The notes beneath the pieces were generated by a model. It was not told where the DNA came from, ran no database searches, and saw only the letters and a program-made list of their open reading frames with translations. A stretch of DNA of 64,000 nt from Actinoplanes subtropicus (lineage in GTDB: Bacteria > Actinomycetota > Actinomycetes > Mycobacteriales > Micromonosporaceae). The stretch covers positions 124,001 to 188,000 of the forward strand of contig NZ_JOJL01000010.1 of the NCBI RefSeq assembly GCF_000721705.1, given 5' to 3'. A program made the position numbers and the translations under genes. Of the stretch, positions 28,419 through 37,316 are shown one piece after another (position 1 is the first letter of the stretch; each line of letters begins with the position of its first letter).

Positions 28419-30143
28419 CTAGTCCACGAGCGAGTCGGAGGCGTGCCAGGAACGCCACAGCGCGGCGTATTCGCCGTTCGCGGCCACCAGCTCGTCGTGG
28501 CTGCCCAGCTCGGTGATCCGGCCGTCGCGCATCACCGCGACCGCGTCGGCGTCGTGCGCGGTCTGCAGCCGGTGGGCGATCGCGATGACCGTCCGCTCGT
28601 GCAGGACCGCGGCGAGGGCCCGTTCCGCCGTGCGCGCCGCGGTCGGGTCGAGCAGCGCGGTCGCCTCGTCGAGGATGACCGTGTGCGGGTCGGCCAGCAC
28701 CACCCGGGCCAGCGCCAGTTGCTGCGCCTGCGCCCCGTCGAGCGGGTGTTCGCCCAGGTCGCGGTCGAGATCGTCGGCCCAGTCGGCGCCGACCGTAGCA
28801 AGCGCTTGGCGCAGCTGCTCGTCCGGCGCGGCGAGCATCAGGTTGTCCCGCAACGACTCGCGGAACACGTGGTGCTCCTGGGTGACCAGCACGACCTGGC
28901 GGCGCAACTCATCCGGCGGCAGATCGGCGATCGGCACCCCGCCCACCGTGACGGCGCCGGCGGTGGGCCGGTCGACGCCCGCGATCAGCCGGCCGAGGGT
29001 GGACTTGCCGGCGCCGGACAGGCCGACGATCGCGAGCCGCTCCCCCGGACGCACGGTCAGCGCGACGTCGTGCAACACATCACGACCGATTTCGTACGCG
29101 TACCGCACGCCCACGACCTCGATCCGATCGTCCTGTGGCTTCGCGGTCGCCACCGGCGGCGGAACGGGAACGGCGGCCAGCCCCTCGACGCGAGCGAAGG
29201 AGGCGCTGCTCGACTGCAATTGCTCGATCCAGATCAGCAGCGTGTCCAGCGGTCCGACCAGCTGCCGGAGGTAGAGCACGGCCGCGCCGACCGTGCCGAG
29301 GGTGACCTGTCCGTCGAGGTAGAGCAGGCCGCCGAGCAGCAGCACGAGCACGGCCGGCACCGCGTACGAGGTCTCCACCAGCGGAAAGAACACCGAGCGC
29401 AGGGCGAGGGTGGCCATCCGGGTGCGACGGGTCTCCTCGATCGCCGCGTGCCCGGCGTCGAGCCGGCGCCGCCGCAGGTCGAACGCCTCGACCGTGCGGG
29501 CGCCCTCGGTGGTGGCGGCCAGTTCGTCGGCGAGCCGGGAGTTCGCCGCGCCCTCGGCCAGATACGCGTCCCGGGCCCGGCGCAGGTACCAGCGGGTGAC
29601 GAACCAGATGCCGGAGAGGCCGAGCACGCCGACGCCGCCGAGCAGCGGGTTGACCAGCAGCACCGCGCCGATGATGAAGAGCATCTGGACGATGCCGACG
29701 AGCAGGTTGGGCAGGATGTCGCGCAGCGTGGTGGCGACCGCGTCGATGTCGGTGGTGCCGCGCGCGGCCAGGTCGCCGGCCGGGACGCGTTCGATCACGG
29801 CGGCCGGCAGAGCGAGCGCCCGGCGCAGGTAGCCCTCGCGGATCCGCGCGGCGGTGCGCTCGCCGAAGCGGTACGCGATCGCCAGCGCGAAGCGGGACAG
29901 CACCATCTGGGCGATCGCGCAGGCGAGCACGCCGAGGGCGAGCCGGTTGACCCGGTCGTCGCCGCCGCCCGAGGTGACCGCGTCGATGACCCGGCCGAGC
30001 AGGAACGGTCCGCCGAGGGCGGCCAGCGCGGCCAGGGCGTTCAGCGTGACCATGGCGGCGACCGACGGGCGATCGGCGGCGAGCAGGCGCAGCGCGGCCC
30101 GCCCGACGGCCCGCTGATCGGCGACCGGCAGGGCGCCGCTCAC
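28419..30143 (-). CDS. ABC exporter half-transporter, second subunit (intact Walker motifs, degenerate signature)
   Basis: 574 residues from a GTG at 30143 preceded by GGGGAGGA and overlapping the previous stop (GTGA). Residues 1-320 form the six-helix exporter membrane domain. The nucleotide-binding domain has Walker A GLSGAGKST (374-382) and Walker B VILDEAT (489-495), both complete. The signature is LDGAQ (468-472) instead of LSGGQ. It forms a heterodimer with the upstream gene product, which has the complementary defects, leaving one competent ATP site. The substrate is unknown; the nearby cellulase genes give no strong clue. Confidence 0.9.
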   Translation of the reverse strand: MSGALPVADQRAVGRAALRLLAADRPSVAAMVTLNALAALAALGGPFLLGRVIDAVTSGGGDDRVNRLALGVLACAIAQMVLSRFALAIAYRFGERTAARIREGYLRRALALPAAVIERVPAGDLAARGTTDIDAVATTLRDILPNLLVGIVQMLFIIGAVLLVNPLLGGVGVLGLSGIWFVTRWYLRRARDAYLAEGAANSRLADELAATTEGARTVEAFDLRRRRLDAGHAAIEETRRTRMATLALRSVFFPLVETSYAVPAVLVLLLGGLLYLDGQVTLGTVGAAVLYLRQLVGPLDTLLIWIEQLQSSSASFARVEGLAAVPVPPPVATAKPQDDRIEVVGVRYAYEIGRDVLHDVALTVRPGERLAIVGLSGAGKSTLGRLIAGVDRPTAGAVTVGGVPIADLPPDELRRQVVLVTQEHHVFRESLRDNLMLAAPDEQLRQALATVGADWADDLDRDLGEHPLDGAQAQQLALARVVLADPHTVILDEATALLDPTAARTAERALAAVLHERTVIAIAHRLQTAHDADAVAVMRDGRITELGSHDELVAANGEYAALWRSWHASDSLVD

Positions 30144-31798
30144 GAGTCCTCCCCGAACACCCGGGTGACGAGCGACCGGTAGCCCGGCTCGGCGGCGAGC
30201 AGCTCGCGGTGCGTGCCGGTGGCGGCGACCCGGCCGTCGACCAGGTAATGCACCACGTCGGCCCGGTCCAGCAGCACCGGCGAGGTGGTGGCCACGACCG
30301 TGCCGCGGCCGGCCCGCGCCGCGCTGAGCCGCTCGGCGATCGCCGCCTCGGTGTGCGCGTCGACAGCCGAGGTCGGCTCGACGGTCAGCAACATCTCCGG
30401 GTCGGCGTAGACGGCACGGGCCAGCCGGACCCGTTGCCGCTGGCCGCCGGAGAGGTTGCGGCCGCCCCACTCGACCTCCCGATCGAGTTCGGTCGCGACG
30501 TCGTGGGCCACCGCGGTGGCGATCGCCGATCGCACTCGATCGTCGTCGGGGTCGTGCTTGCCGGCCACCACGTCGCGCAACGCGCCGGCGAACAGGTCGG
30601 CGTCCTGATCGGCGACCAGGATCCGATCGCGCACGGCCGGCTGGGCGAACTCCTCGAGCGGTCGGCCGCCCCAGGTGGCCCGGGTCGGACCGTATCGGCC
30701 CAGGCGGTCGACGATGGCGGCGGCGTCCTGCGGGCTGCTGCCGGCCAGGGCGGTGAGCCGGCCCGGCTCGGCGACGACACCCGAGTCGGGATCGATCAGC
30801 GCGGCCGGGACCTCGGCGGCCGGCGCCCCGGACGGGTCGTCCTCGGGAAGGCGAAGAAAATCGGTCACCCGCCGGGCGGCGACCAGGCCGTGGGTCACGT
30901 CGAAACCGCAGAAGATGAGCACATTCACCGGGATGACCAGCATCGCGGTGTATCCGTAGACCGCGATCAGTTGACCGACGGTGATCTCGCCGGACGCCGC
31001 GAGCCGCGCGGCCAGCCAGATGACCACGGCGAGGAACACCACGGGCAGCCCGTCGCCGAGCGCGCCGATCCAGCTCGACGGCCCACCCACCCGGTAGCCC
31101 TGGTCGCGCAGGGCCGCGGACTGCCGCTCGTACCGCTGCAAATGGGTTTGTTTCCCGCCGAGGCCGTTGAGGATGCGCAGCCCGCCCAGCGTGTCGACGA
31201 GGCGGCCGTTCAACGCGCCCTGCCGCGATCGGTAGCGGGACCCGGCGCGCTGGGTGCGGCGCAGCAGCGGCGCGACGATCAGCGCGAGCACGGGCACGCC
31301 GATCAGCACGACCACGGCGAGCTTCGGCGAAGTGCGATCGAGCAGGATCGCGACGATCGAACAGGCCAGCACGGCTGCCACGCCTATGCCGCCGACGTTC
31401 ATCGCCCGGCCGATCGTCCACACGTCGGAGATACCGATCGTGACCACTTCGCCGGAGGTGACCCGCCTCGGCAACGCCGCGCCGAGCCGGGTCGCGTGCG
31501 TCATCACCAGATCGGCGGTACGCAGCGCGGCCGCCAGGCGCAGCTTGGTCATGCTGCGGTGCCGCATGATGCCCAGGCCCGCGCTCGCGATGCCGGTGAC
31601 CAGAACCGCCGCCGACCAGAACAGCAGCGCCTCGACCCGGTGCGGGTGCAGGCCGCGATCGATCGCCTGCGAGATGAGGTACGGCGTGAACGCGAGGCTC
31701 AGAAACCAGAGCGATCCGAACATGGCGCCGAGCCCGACCCGTCCCTTGTGCTCCCGCGCCAGCCACCACAGAAAACTTGCCGGTCCCCGTGTCATCAC
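30140..31798 (-). CDS. ABC exporter half-transporter, first subunit (degenerate Walker motifs, intact signature)
   Basis: 552 residues from a GTG at 31798 (an ATG follows at once). The six-helix membrane domain is followed by a nucleotide-binding domain in which the Walker A position reads LAGSSPQDAA (351-360) without the Gly-Lys-Ser/Thr, and Walker B is MLLTVEPTSA with Val for Asp. The signature LSGGQRQR (449-456) is intact. Such asymmetry is known from heterodimeric exporters like TM287/288. It is coupled to the next gene by a GTGA overlap. Confidence 0.9.
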   Translation of the reverse strand: MMTRGPASFLWWLAREHKGRVGLGAMFGSLWFLSLAFTPYLISQAIDRGLHPHRVEALLFWSAAVLVTGIASAGLGIMRHRSMTKLRLAAALRTADLVMTHATRLGAALPRRVTSGEVVTIGISDVWTIGRAMNVGGIGVAAVLACSIVAILLDRTSPKLAVVVLIGVPVLALIVAPLLRRTQRAGSRYRSRQGALNGRLVDTLGGLRILNGLGGKQTHLQRYERQSAALRDQGYRVGGPSSWIGALGDGLPVVFLAVVIWLAARLAASGEITVGQLIAVYGYTAMLVIPVNVLIFCGFDVTHGLVAARRVTDFLRLPEDDPSGAPAAEVPAALIDPDSGVVAEPGRLTALAGSSPQDAAAIVDRLGRYGPTRATWGGRPLEEFAQPAVRDRILVADQDADLFAGALRDVVAGKHDPDDDRVRSAIATAVAHDVATELDREVEWGGRNLSGGQRQRVRLARAVYADPEMLLTVEPTSAVDAHTEAAIAERLSAARAGRGTVVATTSPVLLDRADVVHYLVDGRVAATGTHRELLAAEPGYRSLVTRVFGEDS

Positions 31799-31875
31799 CC
31801 AGTAATCCTGTCAAATCCCCCAAGCGAGTTTCGAAGCTCTTCCGGTGACCTAGATCGCCTTCGCCGCGGCTCGGG

Positions 31876-33819
31876 CTAGGTGCGGCAGTACAGGGCGTCC
31901 GGGGTGCGGGAGCTGCCGATCCGGCCGGTGTAGGCGATGCCGGCCGCGTACTCGCCCGGTGCGCACTGGCCCTTGTAGTTGCCGGTGGCGAAGTCGCCGC
32001 CGGGGTTGCCGGACGGCCGGTTGTCGCCGCGGTCGAACCACACCGTCCGGCCCGCGCCACTTCCGATCGCGGTGGCCGGGACCGCGCAGATCACGCTCGA
32101 CATCGCGGCGCCGCGCACGGCGTAGCCGGCCAGGTAGTCGCCGGCCGGGCACTGCAGCTTGCGGTAGCCGGAGGCCCAGTCGGCGGTCACGAAGCGCTCG
32201 TCGGTGACCACCTGGTAGCCGGTCACCGTCGCGGTCACATCGGTGCACAGGCCGCGGTTGCCGGTGTGCGCGATCCCGGCGATGCGCTCACCGTCCGGGC
32301 AGGCGGCCTTGCGGGCGCCGGTGTCCCAGTCGGGCCGGTCGCGGAGCGTCGACGACTGGACGAAGTCGCCGTGATCGGGGCTGAGCATCTGCCACCGCCG
32401 TACCGGATCGATCACACCGGTGCGGCCGTCGCTGGCGATCAGCCGATTCCAGATGTCGGTGCGCCACGCGTCGCCGGTCGAGCGCTGACCGTTCCGATCC
32501 CAGAACAGCAGCGCCCAGTTGTTGCTGGCGCGCGTCTCCGACCAGCCCACCACCGGCCAGTACGCGAAATCGGCGTCGGCCCGGATCAGATAGTCGACGA
32601 AGTTGGAGAACCATTCGCGCTGTTTCGATCCGGCCGGGGAGCTGCCGTCCACGCCGAACTCGCTGATCCACAGCGGCGCGGTGAAGTGCTGCCCGGACTC
32701 GGCGGAGACGAAGAACGCCTCCTGGTAGAGCACGTTGTACAGATCATCCCGGCTGAGGTCGCGGTAGCGCGGGTCGCTGGTCTCGCCGATCCCGGTCGCG
32801 CCGCTGTGGTTCGGTCCGGTGTAGTCGTAGAAGTGGGCGGAATAGACCAGCTTCCCGGATTCCACCAAAGTGTGCGAAAGCGATCGCGCCGGGGTCAGCG
32901 TGGGCCGCCCGTGCGCGAAGCCGTCGACCGGGATCCCGGTCCAGTTGATCCCCTCGACGATGATCAGCAGGTTCGGGTTGGCCTCGCGCAGGATCCGGTC
33001 GCCGAGGTGCTGCGACGCCGCGAACCAGTCGTGCTCGTCGCCGCTTCCCCAGTTCGGGTCGTCCCACACGTCCCGGCGCACCTCGTTGTACAGGTCCGCG
33101 CCGACCACCAGCGGGTTGTCCCGGTAGCGGCGGACCATGGCCAGCCAGTTCTCCTCCCACTGGCCGGTGCTCTGGCTGGCGTTCCACCGCTCATTTCCGT
33201 CCACGCCGCAGCACCAGCGGGTCGTGTTGGTGTGGTTGTTCAGGATCACGGCGAGCCCCGCGCCGGTCAGTGCGGCGACTACCTCGTCGTACACCTGAAG
33301 TGGGGTCTTGCCGTTGAATTGGGGGTTGGCGGCGGCGCCGGTGACCGGTTTGGGGTCGGTGATCATCTCGTCGGAGAACGGCAGGCGCACGCTGTTGAGG
33401 CCGATCTCGCGGAAGCTCGACACGATCTGATCGATCGGGGCCCGATCGAGTCCGAGCGGGATGCGCCCCGAGTTCTCGCCGGCGTGGTGGTTGGCGTCGT
33501 CGTCGACGTCGCCCGAGCCGTTCCAGGTGCCGCTCGCGCCATGCCAGTTGCCGGACTTGAGCTTGAAGCGCACGCCGGTCGCGTCGACGATGTAGCGGCC
33601 ACGAGTGCTCAACGGCGGCACGAAGCCGGCTTCACCGGTCGCGATCGCTCGCAACGCACCGGTCGCGGTCGTTCCCACGGCAGTCGCTCCGGCGCCGCCG
33701 GCCGTGTTCCGCGCGGCGAGGCCGACCCTCGGTGGCGGCGCGGCCTCGGCAAAGACCGGCACGCTCAGCGGGCCGGCAAGGACAAGCAGCAGGGGTACGA
33801 GGGACGCGCGCACGGCCAT
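31876..33819 (-). CDS. Secreted GH5 cellulase with C-terminal repeat domain
   Basis: 647 residues; GGAGG lies 9 bases upstream of the ATG. A signal peptide (residues 1-26, ending VFAEAA) is followed by a GH5 barrel. The acid/base is Glu246 in ADLYNEVRRD and the nucleophile Glu387 in PLWISEFGVDG; VILNNHT and SAHFYDY also fit. Residues about 520-647 hold three short repeats, each with paired Cys and a CPxGxxxAGxAxxG pattern (CPDGERIAGIAHTG, CPAGDYLAGYAVRG, CAPGEYAAGIAYTG), likely a carbohydrate-binding module. It should hydrolyse beta-1,4-glucans outside the cell. The promoter region contains an unusual minisatellite. Confidence 0.92.
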   Translation of the reverse strand: MAVRASLVPLLLVLAGPLSVPVFAEAAPPPRVGLAARNTAGGAGATAVGTTATGALRAIATGEAGFVPPLSTRGRYIVDATGVRFKLKSGNWHGASGTWNGSGDVDDDANHHAGENSGRIPLGLDRAPIDQIVSSFREIGLNSVRLPFSDEMITDPKPVTGAAANPQFNGKTPLQVYDEVVAALTGAGLAVILNNHTNTTRWCCGVDGNERWNASQSTGQWEENWLAMVRRYRDNPLVVGADLYNEVRRDVWDDPNWGSGDEHDWFAASQHLGDRILREANPNLLIIVEGINWTGIPVDGFAHGRPTLTPARSLSHTLVESGKLVYSAHFYDYTGPNHSGATGIGETSDPRYRDLSRDDLYNVLYQEAFFVSAESGQHFTAPLWISEFGVDGSSPAGSKQREWFSNFVDYLIRADADFAYWPVVGWSETRASNNWALLFWDRNGQRSTGDAWRTDIWNRLIASDGRTGVIDPVRRWQMLSPDHGDFVQSSTLRDRPDWDTGARKAACPDGERIAGIAHTGNRGLCTDVTATVTGYQVVTDERFVTADWASGYRKLQCPAGDYLAGYAVRGAAMSSVICAVPATAIGSGAGRTVWFDRGDNRPSGNPGGDFATGNYKGQCAPGEYAAGIAYTGRIGSSRTPDALYCRT

Positions 33820-33990
33820 GATTCATCGACCTCCGCGCATATCTTGGCGTGCGGGCGGCGGAATTACCAGGATTGTTTACCGATGCGGCCGCGAGATCGG
33901 GCCGGCCGGACCGTTCACCAGGCCGGCCGGCCCCGTTCGCCAGGCAGCCCGGCCGCAACCAGGCACGGAAGCGACCGGACCACGTTCAGC

Positions 33991-34135
33991 GTCTCGCTCG
34001 GCGAGTATCTCGCCCAGCAAGTATCTTGCTCAGCTAGTATCTTGCTCAGCTAGTATCTTGCTCAGCTAGTATCTAGCTTGGCTAGTATCTTGCTCAGCTA
34101 GTATCTCGGCGGGCTAGTATCTCGCCGAGCGAGAC
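33991..34135. repeat. Perfect 15-bp inverted repeat enclosing a tandem array
   Basis: GTCTCGCTCGGCGAG at 33991-34005 is the exact reverse complement of CTCGCCGAGCGAGAC at 34121-34135. Between them lies the 8-copy, 16-bp array. The two arms overlap the first and last units by a few bases. Confidence 0.85.
34004..34131. repeat. Minisatellite: eight 16-bp tandem units
   Basis: Units start at 34004, 34020, 34036, 34052, 34068, 34084, 34100 and 34116. The consensus is agtatcttgctcagct; four units (34020, 34036, 34052, 34084) are identical and all eight keep agtatct. AT content is clearly above the surroundings. There are no spacers, so it is not a CRISPR array. It lies upstream of the GH5 gene and downstream of dctA. 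Confidence 0.92.
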
Positions 34136-34184
34136 AGTGGCGGCGGCAGCCGGGCGACGGGGGCCTGCCGCCGCGAGCAGGGGC

Positions 34185-35579
34185 CTATTCGGGTTTGACC
34201 GCTGCTCCGGAGTGGGCTTCCCGTCGCGCCGCCGGCTCGGACTGCGCGCCGGCGCCCGGGTCCTCTTGGTCGTCGTCGAGCATGGTGGACTCGTCGAAGG
34301 GCAGCTCCCCGGCCAGAACCAGTCCGGCCCGCTCGCGATCGATCTCCCCCGTCCAGGTGCCGATCAGCACCGTCGCCACCGCGTTGCCCGCGAAGTTGGT
34401 CAGGGCCCGCGCCTCCGACATGAACCGGTCGATGCCGACGATCAGCCCGACCCCGTCGACCAACTCCGGCCGGTGGCTCTGCAACCCGCCCGCCAGCGTC
34501 GCCAGCCCCGCGCCGGTCACCCCGGCCGCACCCTTGGACGCAATGATCATGAAGAGCAGCAGGGAGACCTGCTGGCCGATCGACAGCGGCTCGCCCATCG
34601 CCTCGGCGATGAACAGCGACGCCATCGTCAGGTAGATGGCCGTCCCGTCGAGGTTGAACGAGTAGCCGGTCGGCACCGTGATGCCGACGACCGGCTTGCT
34701 CACCCCGAGGTGCTCCATCTTGGCGATCAGCCGCGGGAACGCCGTCTCCGACGAGGACGTGGACAGGATCAGCAGGAATTCCCGGGCCAGGTACCGCAGC
34801 AGCAGGAGGATGTTGACCCGGGCGAAGGTCCACAGGATCGCGCCGAGCACCCCGAAGACGAAGATCGCGCAGGTCACGTAGAAGCCGAGCATGATCTGGG
34901 CCAGGCTCTTGAGCGCGTCCACCCCGGTGGCGCCGACCACGGCGGCCATCGCGCCGAACGCGCCGACCGGGGCCAGCCACATGATCATGGCGAGGATCTT
35001 GAAGACCAGGCGCTGGGTGACCTCGATCGCGCGCAGCACCGGCTCGCCGCGCCGGCCGAGCGCCTGCACGGCGAAGCCGACCAGCAGCGCCACCAGCAGC
35101 GCCTGCAGCACGTCGCCCGCGGTCAGCGCCGAGAACAGCGTCTTCGGAATGATCCCGAGCAGGTAGTCGGCGGTGCCCTCCTTGCCGGCGGTGCCGACCG
35201 CTTTCTGCCCGGCCGCGGCGACCGTGTCGTTCAGGTGCAGGCCCGATCCGGGGTGAATGATGTTGCCGACGATCAGACCGATCGCGAGCGCTACGGTCGA
35301 CATGACCAGGAAATAACCGAGAGCCAGGCCGCCGACCCGGCCGACCTTGGCGGCCTGCCGAATCGATCCGACTCCGAGCACGATCGTGCAGAAGATGACC
35401 GGAGCGATCATCATCTGGATGAGTTGGACGAATCCGGACCCGATCGGCTTGAGCTGCACGCCGACGTGGGGGAAGAGCAGGCCGACCGCGATGCCGGCCA
35501 GCACGGCGACGATAACCGCCAGATAGAGGTAGTGGGTGCGGTCCCGCCGGACCCGCGGGGAGGGCGTCTGGGTCTCCAT
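34185..35579 (-). CDS. dctA: C4-dicarboxylate/amino acid:cation symporter
   Basis: 464 residues of the DAACS family. Diagnostic stretches are LLILSTSSSETAFPRLI (serine-rich reentrant loop 1), VPTGYSFNLDGTAIYLTMA (helix 7 with the NLDGT cation/substrate motif), ASKGAAGVTGAGLATLA (reentrant loop 2) and GIDRFMSEARALTNFAGNAVATV (helix 8). It imports succinate, fumarate or malate, or related acids, with protons or sodium. It is divergent from a CitA/DcuS-type sensor pair with only 39 bp between starts, so those regulators probably control it. Confidence 0.93.
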   Translation of the reverse strand: METQTPSPRVRRDRTHYLYLAVIVAVLAGIAVGLLFPHVGVQLKPIGSGFVQLIQMMIAPVIFCTIVLGVGSIRQAAKVGRVGGLALGYFLVMSTVALAIGLIVGNIIHPGSGLHLNDTVAAAGQKAVGTAGKEGTADYLLGIIPKTLFSALTAGDVLQALLVALLVGFAVQALGRRGEPVLRAIEVTQRLVFKILAMIMWLAPVGAFGAMAAVVGATGVDALKSLAQIMLGFYVTCAIFVFGVLGAILWTFARVNILLLLRYLAREFLLILSTSSSETAFPRLIAKMEHLGVSKPVVGITVPTGYSFNLDGTAIYLTMASLFIAEAMGEPLSIGQQVSLLLFMIIASKGAAGVTGAGLATLAGGLQSHRPELVDGVGLIVGIDRFMSEARALTNFAGNAVATVLIGTWTGEIDRERAGLVLAGELPFDESTMLDDDQEDPGAGAQSEPAARREAHSGAAVKPE

Positions 35580-35618
35580 GACGCAGAATGTGTCCTACGT
35601 CTCACCGGGAGGGCACCA

Positions 35619-37316
35619 TTGCGTTCATTTTGGTCGCTGACCGGAAACACTTGGCGCACCGGAAACACGGGGAGCACCGGAAACACGGGGAGCACCGGAA
35701 ACAGGGAGAGCGCCGGTAACAGGTGGAGAACCGGAAACAGCTGGAGCATCGCCCGGCAACTGTTCGTCCTGCAGGTGCTGGTCGTCACGCTCCTGGTCGC
35801 CATCGGCACGGCCGGAGCCGTCCTGCTCGCGCACGCCGACGCCGAGGACGCCGCGATCGATCAGGTCAAGGGCATCGCCACCGCGGTCGCCCTCTCCCCC
35901 ACGGTCGTCGCCGCGGTCCAAGGACCAGATCCGACCAAAATCCTTCAGCCGTACGCCGAATCGGTCCGCCGCACCACGCACACGACCTTCGTGGTCGTGA
36001 TGGCGACCGATCGCACCCGATACACGCATCCGACCGTGTCGTTGATCGGCCAGCCCTTCGTCGGCAGGATCGACACCGCCCTGCGCGGTGGCATCGTCGT
36101 CGAGACCCACAGGGGCTCGCTGGGTGAGTCGGTACGAACGGTCGTTCCGGTACGCGACCAGTCCGGCAAGGTGATCGCCCTGGTCTCGGTCGGCATCATC
36201 ACCGCCGCCATCAACCAGAAACTGCTCAGCCGGACCCCCGCCGTCCTGCTCGCGACCGCCCTCGGCCTGCTGCTGGCCGCGGCCGGCTCCGGGCTGCTCA
36301 GCCGACGGCTGCGGCGGCAGACGCACGGCCTGGGCCCGGCCGAGATGACCAGGATGTACGAGTACCACGACGCCGTCCTGCACTCGGTCCGCGAGGGCCT
36401 GGTCGTGGTCGACCGCGCCGGCCGGGTGACCCTGGTCAACGACGAGGCCCGCCGCCTGCTCGACCTGCCCGACGACGCGCCGGCGACCACCCTCGAACTC
36501 CCCCGCGAGGTCGCCGCCCTGCTCGCCACCAGCACGACGCCCGCGGCGGCTCCCGGAAACGATCGCGCCGACGACCAGCCCGTCCTGGTGGGTGACCGCG
36601 TCCTGGTCGCCAACCAGCGCGAGATCCGCTCCCAGGGCCAGGCCATCGGTTCCGTGCTGACCCTGCGCGACCACACCGAACTGCGCGCGCTCACCGGCGA
36701 GCTCGATTCGGTCCGCGGCCTGACCGAGGCGCTGCGGGCCCAGGCCCACGAGGCCGCCAACCGCCTGCACACCGTCGTCACCATGGTCGAGCTGGGCCGC
36801 AAGGACGAGGCGCTCCGGCTGGCCACCGCCGAGCTCGCCGTCGCTCAGCAGCTCACCGACCAGGTGATGGGTGCCCTCGACGAGCCGGCCCTGGCCGCCC
36901 TGCTGCTCGGGAAGTCGGCGCAGGCCGCGGAGCGCGGCGTCCAGCTGATCGTGGATGATGCGTCCCGGCTCGACGGCGAGCGGCTGCCCAGCCGTGATCT
37001 GCTGACCGTGGTCGGCAACCTGGTGGACAACGCGCTCGAGGCGGTGGCCGGCACCGACCCGCCGCGGACCGTGACCGTGCTGGTGGTCGAGGAGGACGGC
37101 GAGGTGCTGGTGCAGGTCAGCGACAACGGCCCGGGCATGCCGGAGCACGACGTCGCCGCGGCGTTCCAGCGCGGCTGGTCGACGAAGGAGAACGGCCGCG
37201 GGGTCGGCCTGTCGCTGGTGCGCCAGGTGGCCGAGCGGCACGGCGGCACGTACGCGGTGACCGGGCGGACGGGCGGCGGGGCCGTCGTCACGATCCGGAT
37301 TCCGGTGCGCGCATGA
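35619..37316 (+). CDS. CitA/DcuS-family sensor histidine kinase with N-terminal hexapeptide repeats
   Basis: 565 residues from a TTG at 35619 preceded by GGGAGGG; no other start lies before the first membrane helix. Residues 8-43 are six copies of a TGNxxx hexapeptide. TM1 is about 49-71, the extracellular PAS-like sensor about 72-205 (VVATDRTRYTHP-like region, GSLGESVRTVVPVRD), TM2 about 207-226, a cytosolic PAS from 245, and His377 in RAQAHEAANRLHTV is the phosphorylation site of this family. VVGNLVDNALEAV, DNGPGMP and GVGLSLV form the ATPase domain. It probably senses a C4-dicarboxylate or citrate outside the cell. Confidence 0.9.
   Translation: MRSFWSLTGNTWRTGNTGSTGNTGSTGNRESAGNRWRTGNSWSIARQLFVLQVLVVTLLVAIGTAGAVLLAHADAEDAAIDQVKGIATAVALSPTVVAAVQGPDPTKILQPYAESVRRTTHTTFVVVMATDRTRYTHPTVSLIGQPFVGRIDTALRGGIVVETHRGSLGESVRTVVPVRDQSGKVIALVSVGIITAAINQKLLSRTPAVLLATALGLLLAAAGSGLLSRRLRRQTHGLGPAEMTRMYEYHDAVLHSVREGLVVVDRAGRVTLVNDEARRLLDLPDDAPATTLELPREVAALLATSTTPAAAPGNDRADDQPVLVGDRVLVANQREIRSQGQAIGSVLTLRDHTELRALTGELDSVRGLTEALRAQAHEAANRLHTVVTMVELGRKDEALRLATAELAVAQQLTDQVMGALDEPALAALLLGKSAQAAERGVQLIVDDASRLDGERLPSRDLLTVVGNLVDNALEAVAGTDPPRTVTVLVVEEDGEVLVQVSDNGPGMPEHDVAAAFQRGWSTKENGRGVGLSLVRQVAERHGGTYAVTGRTGGGAVVTIRIPVRA
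35640..35747 (+). repeat. 18-bp tandem repeat, six copies, at kinase N-terminus
   Basis: Units start at 35640, 35658, 35676, 35694, 35712 and 35730. The form is accggaaacacggggagc; units 2 and 3 are identical, the others vary mainly in the last half. They encode TGNTWR, TGNTGS, TGNTGS, TGNRES, AGNRWR and TGNSWS. Unit length is a multiple of three, so copy number can change without breaking the kinase gene. Confidence 0.9.

Larger units (their letters stand above)
33820..34184. other. 365-bp intergenic region with minisatellite
   Basis: No gene is seen between the GH5 start and the end of dctA. Positions 33899-33942 hold a loose direct repeat of about 22 bp rich in ggccggccgg. Positions 33991-34135 hold the 16-bp array enclosed by an inverted repeat. 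The region must also contain the GH5 promoter, which could not be placed. Confidence 0.8.

Noticed and set aside
31809..31814. Minus-strand TTGACA before the exporter genes
   Set aside because: It is only about 10 bases from the start codon, so its -10 would fall inside the coding region.
30144..32060. Long upstream extension of the exporter gene frame giving a 1213-residue protein
   Set aside because: The extension lies antisense-free but out of frame over the other exporter subunit and is Arg-rich; the GTG at 30143 with a perfect ribosome site and GTGA overlap is the real start.
34004..34131. Possible CRISPR array (regular 16-bp periodicity)
   Set aside because: Units are directly adjacent with no unique spacers and are too short; no cas gene nearby. 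It is a minisatellite.
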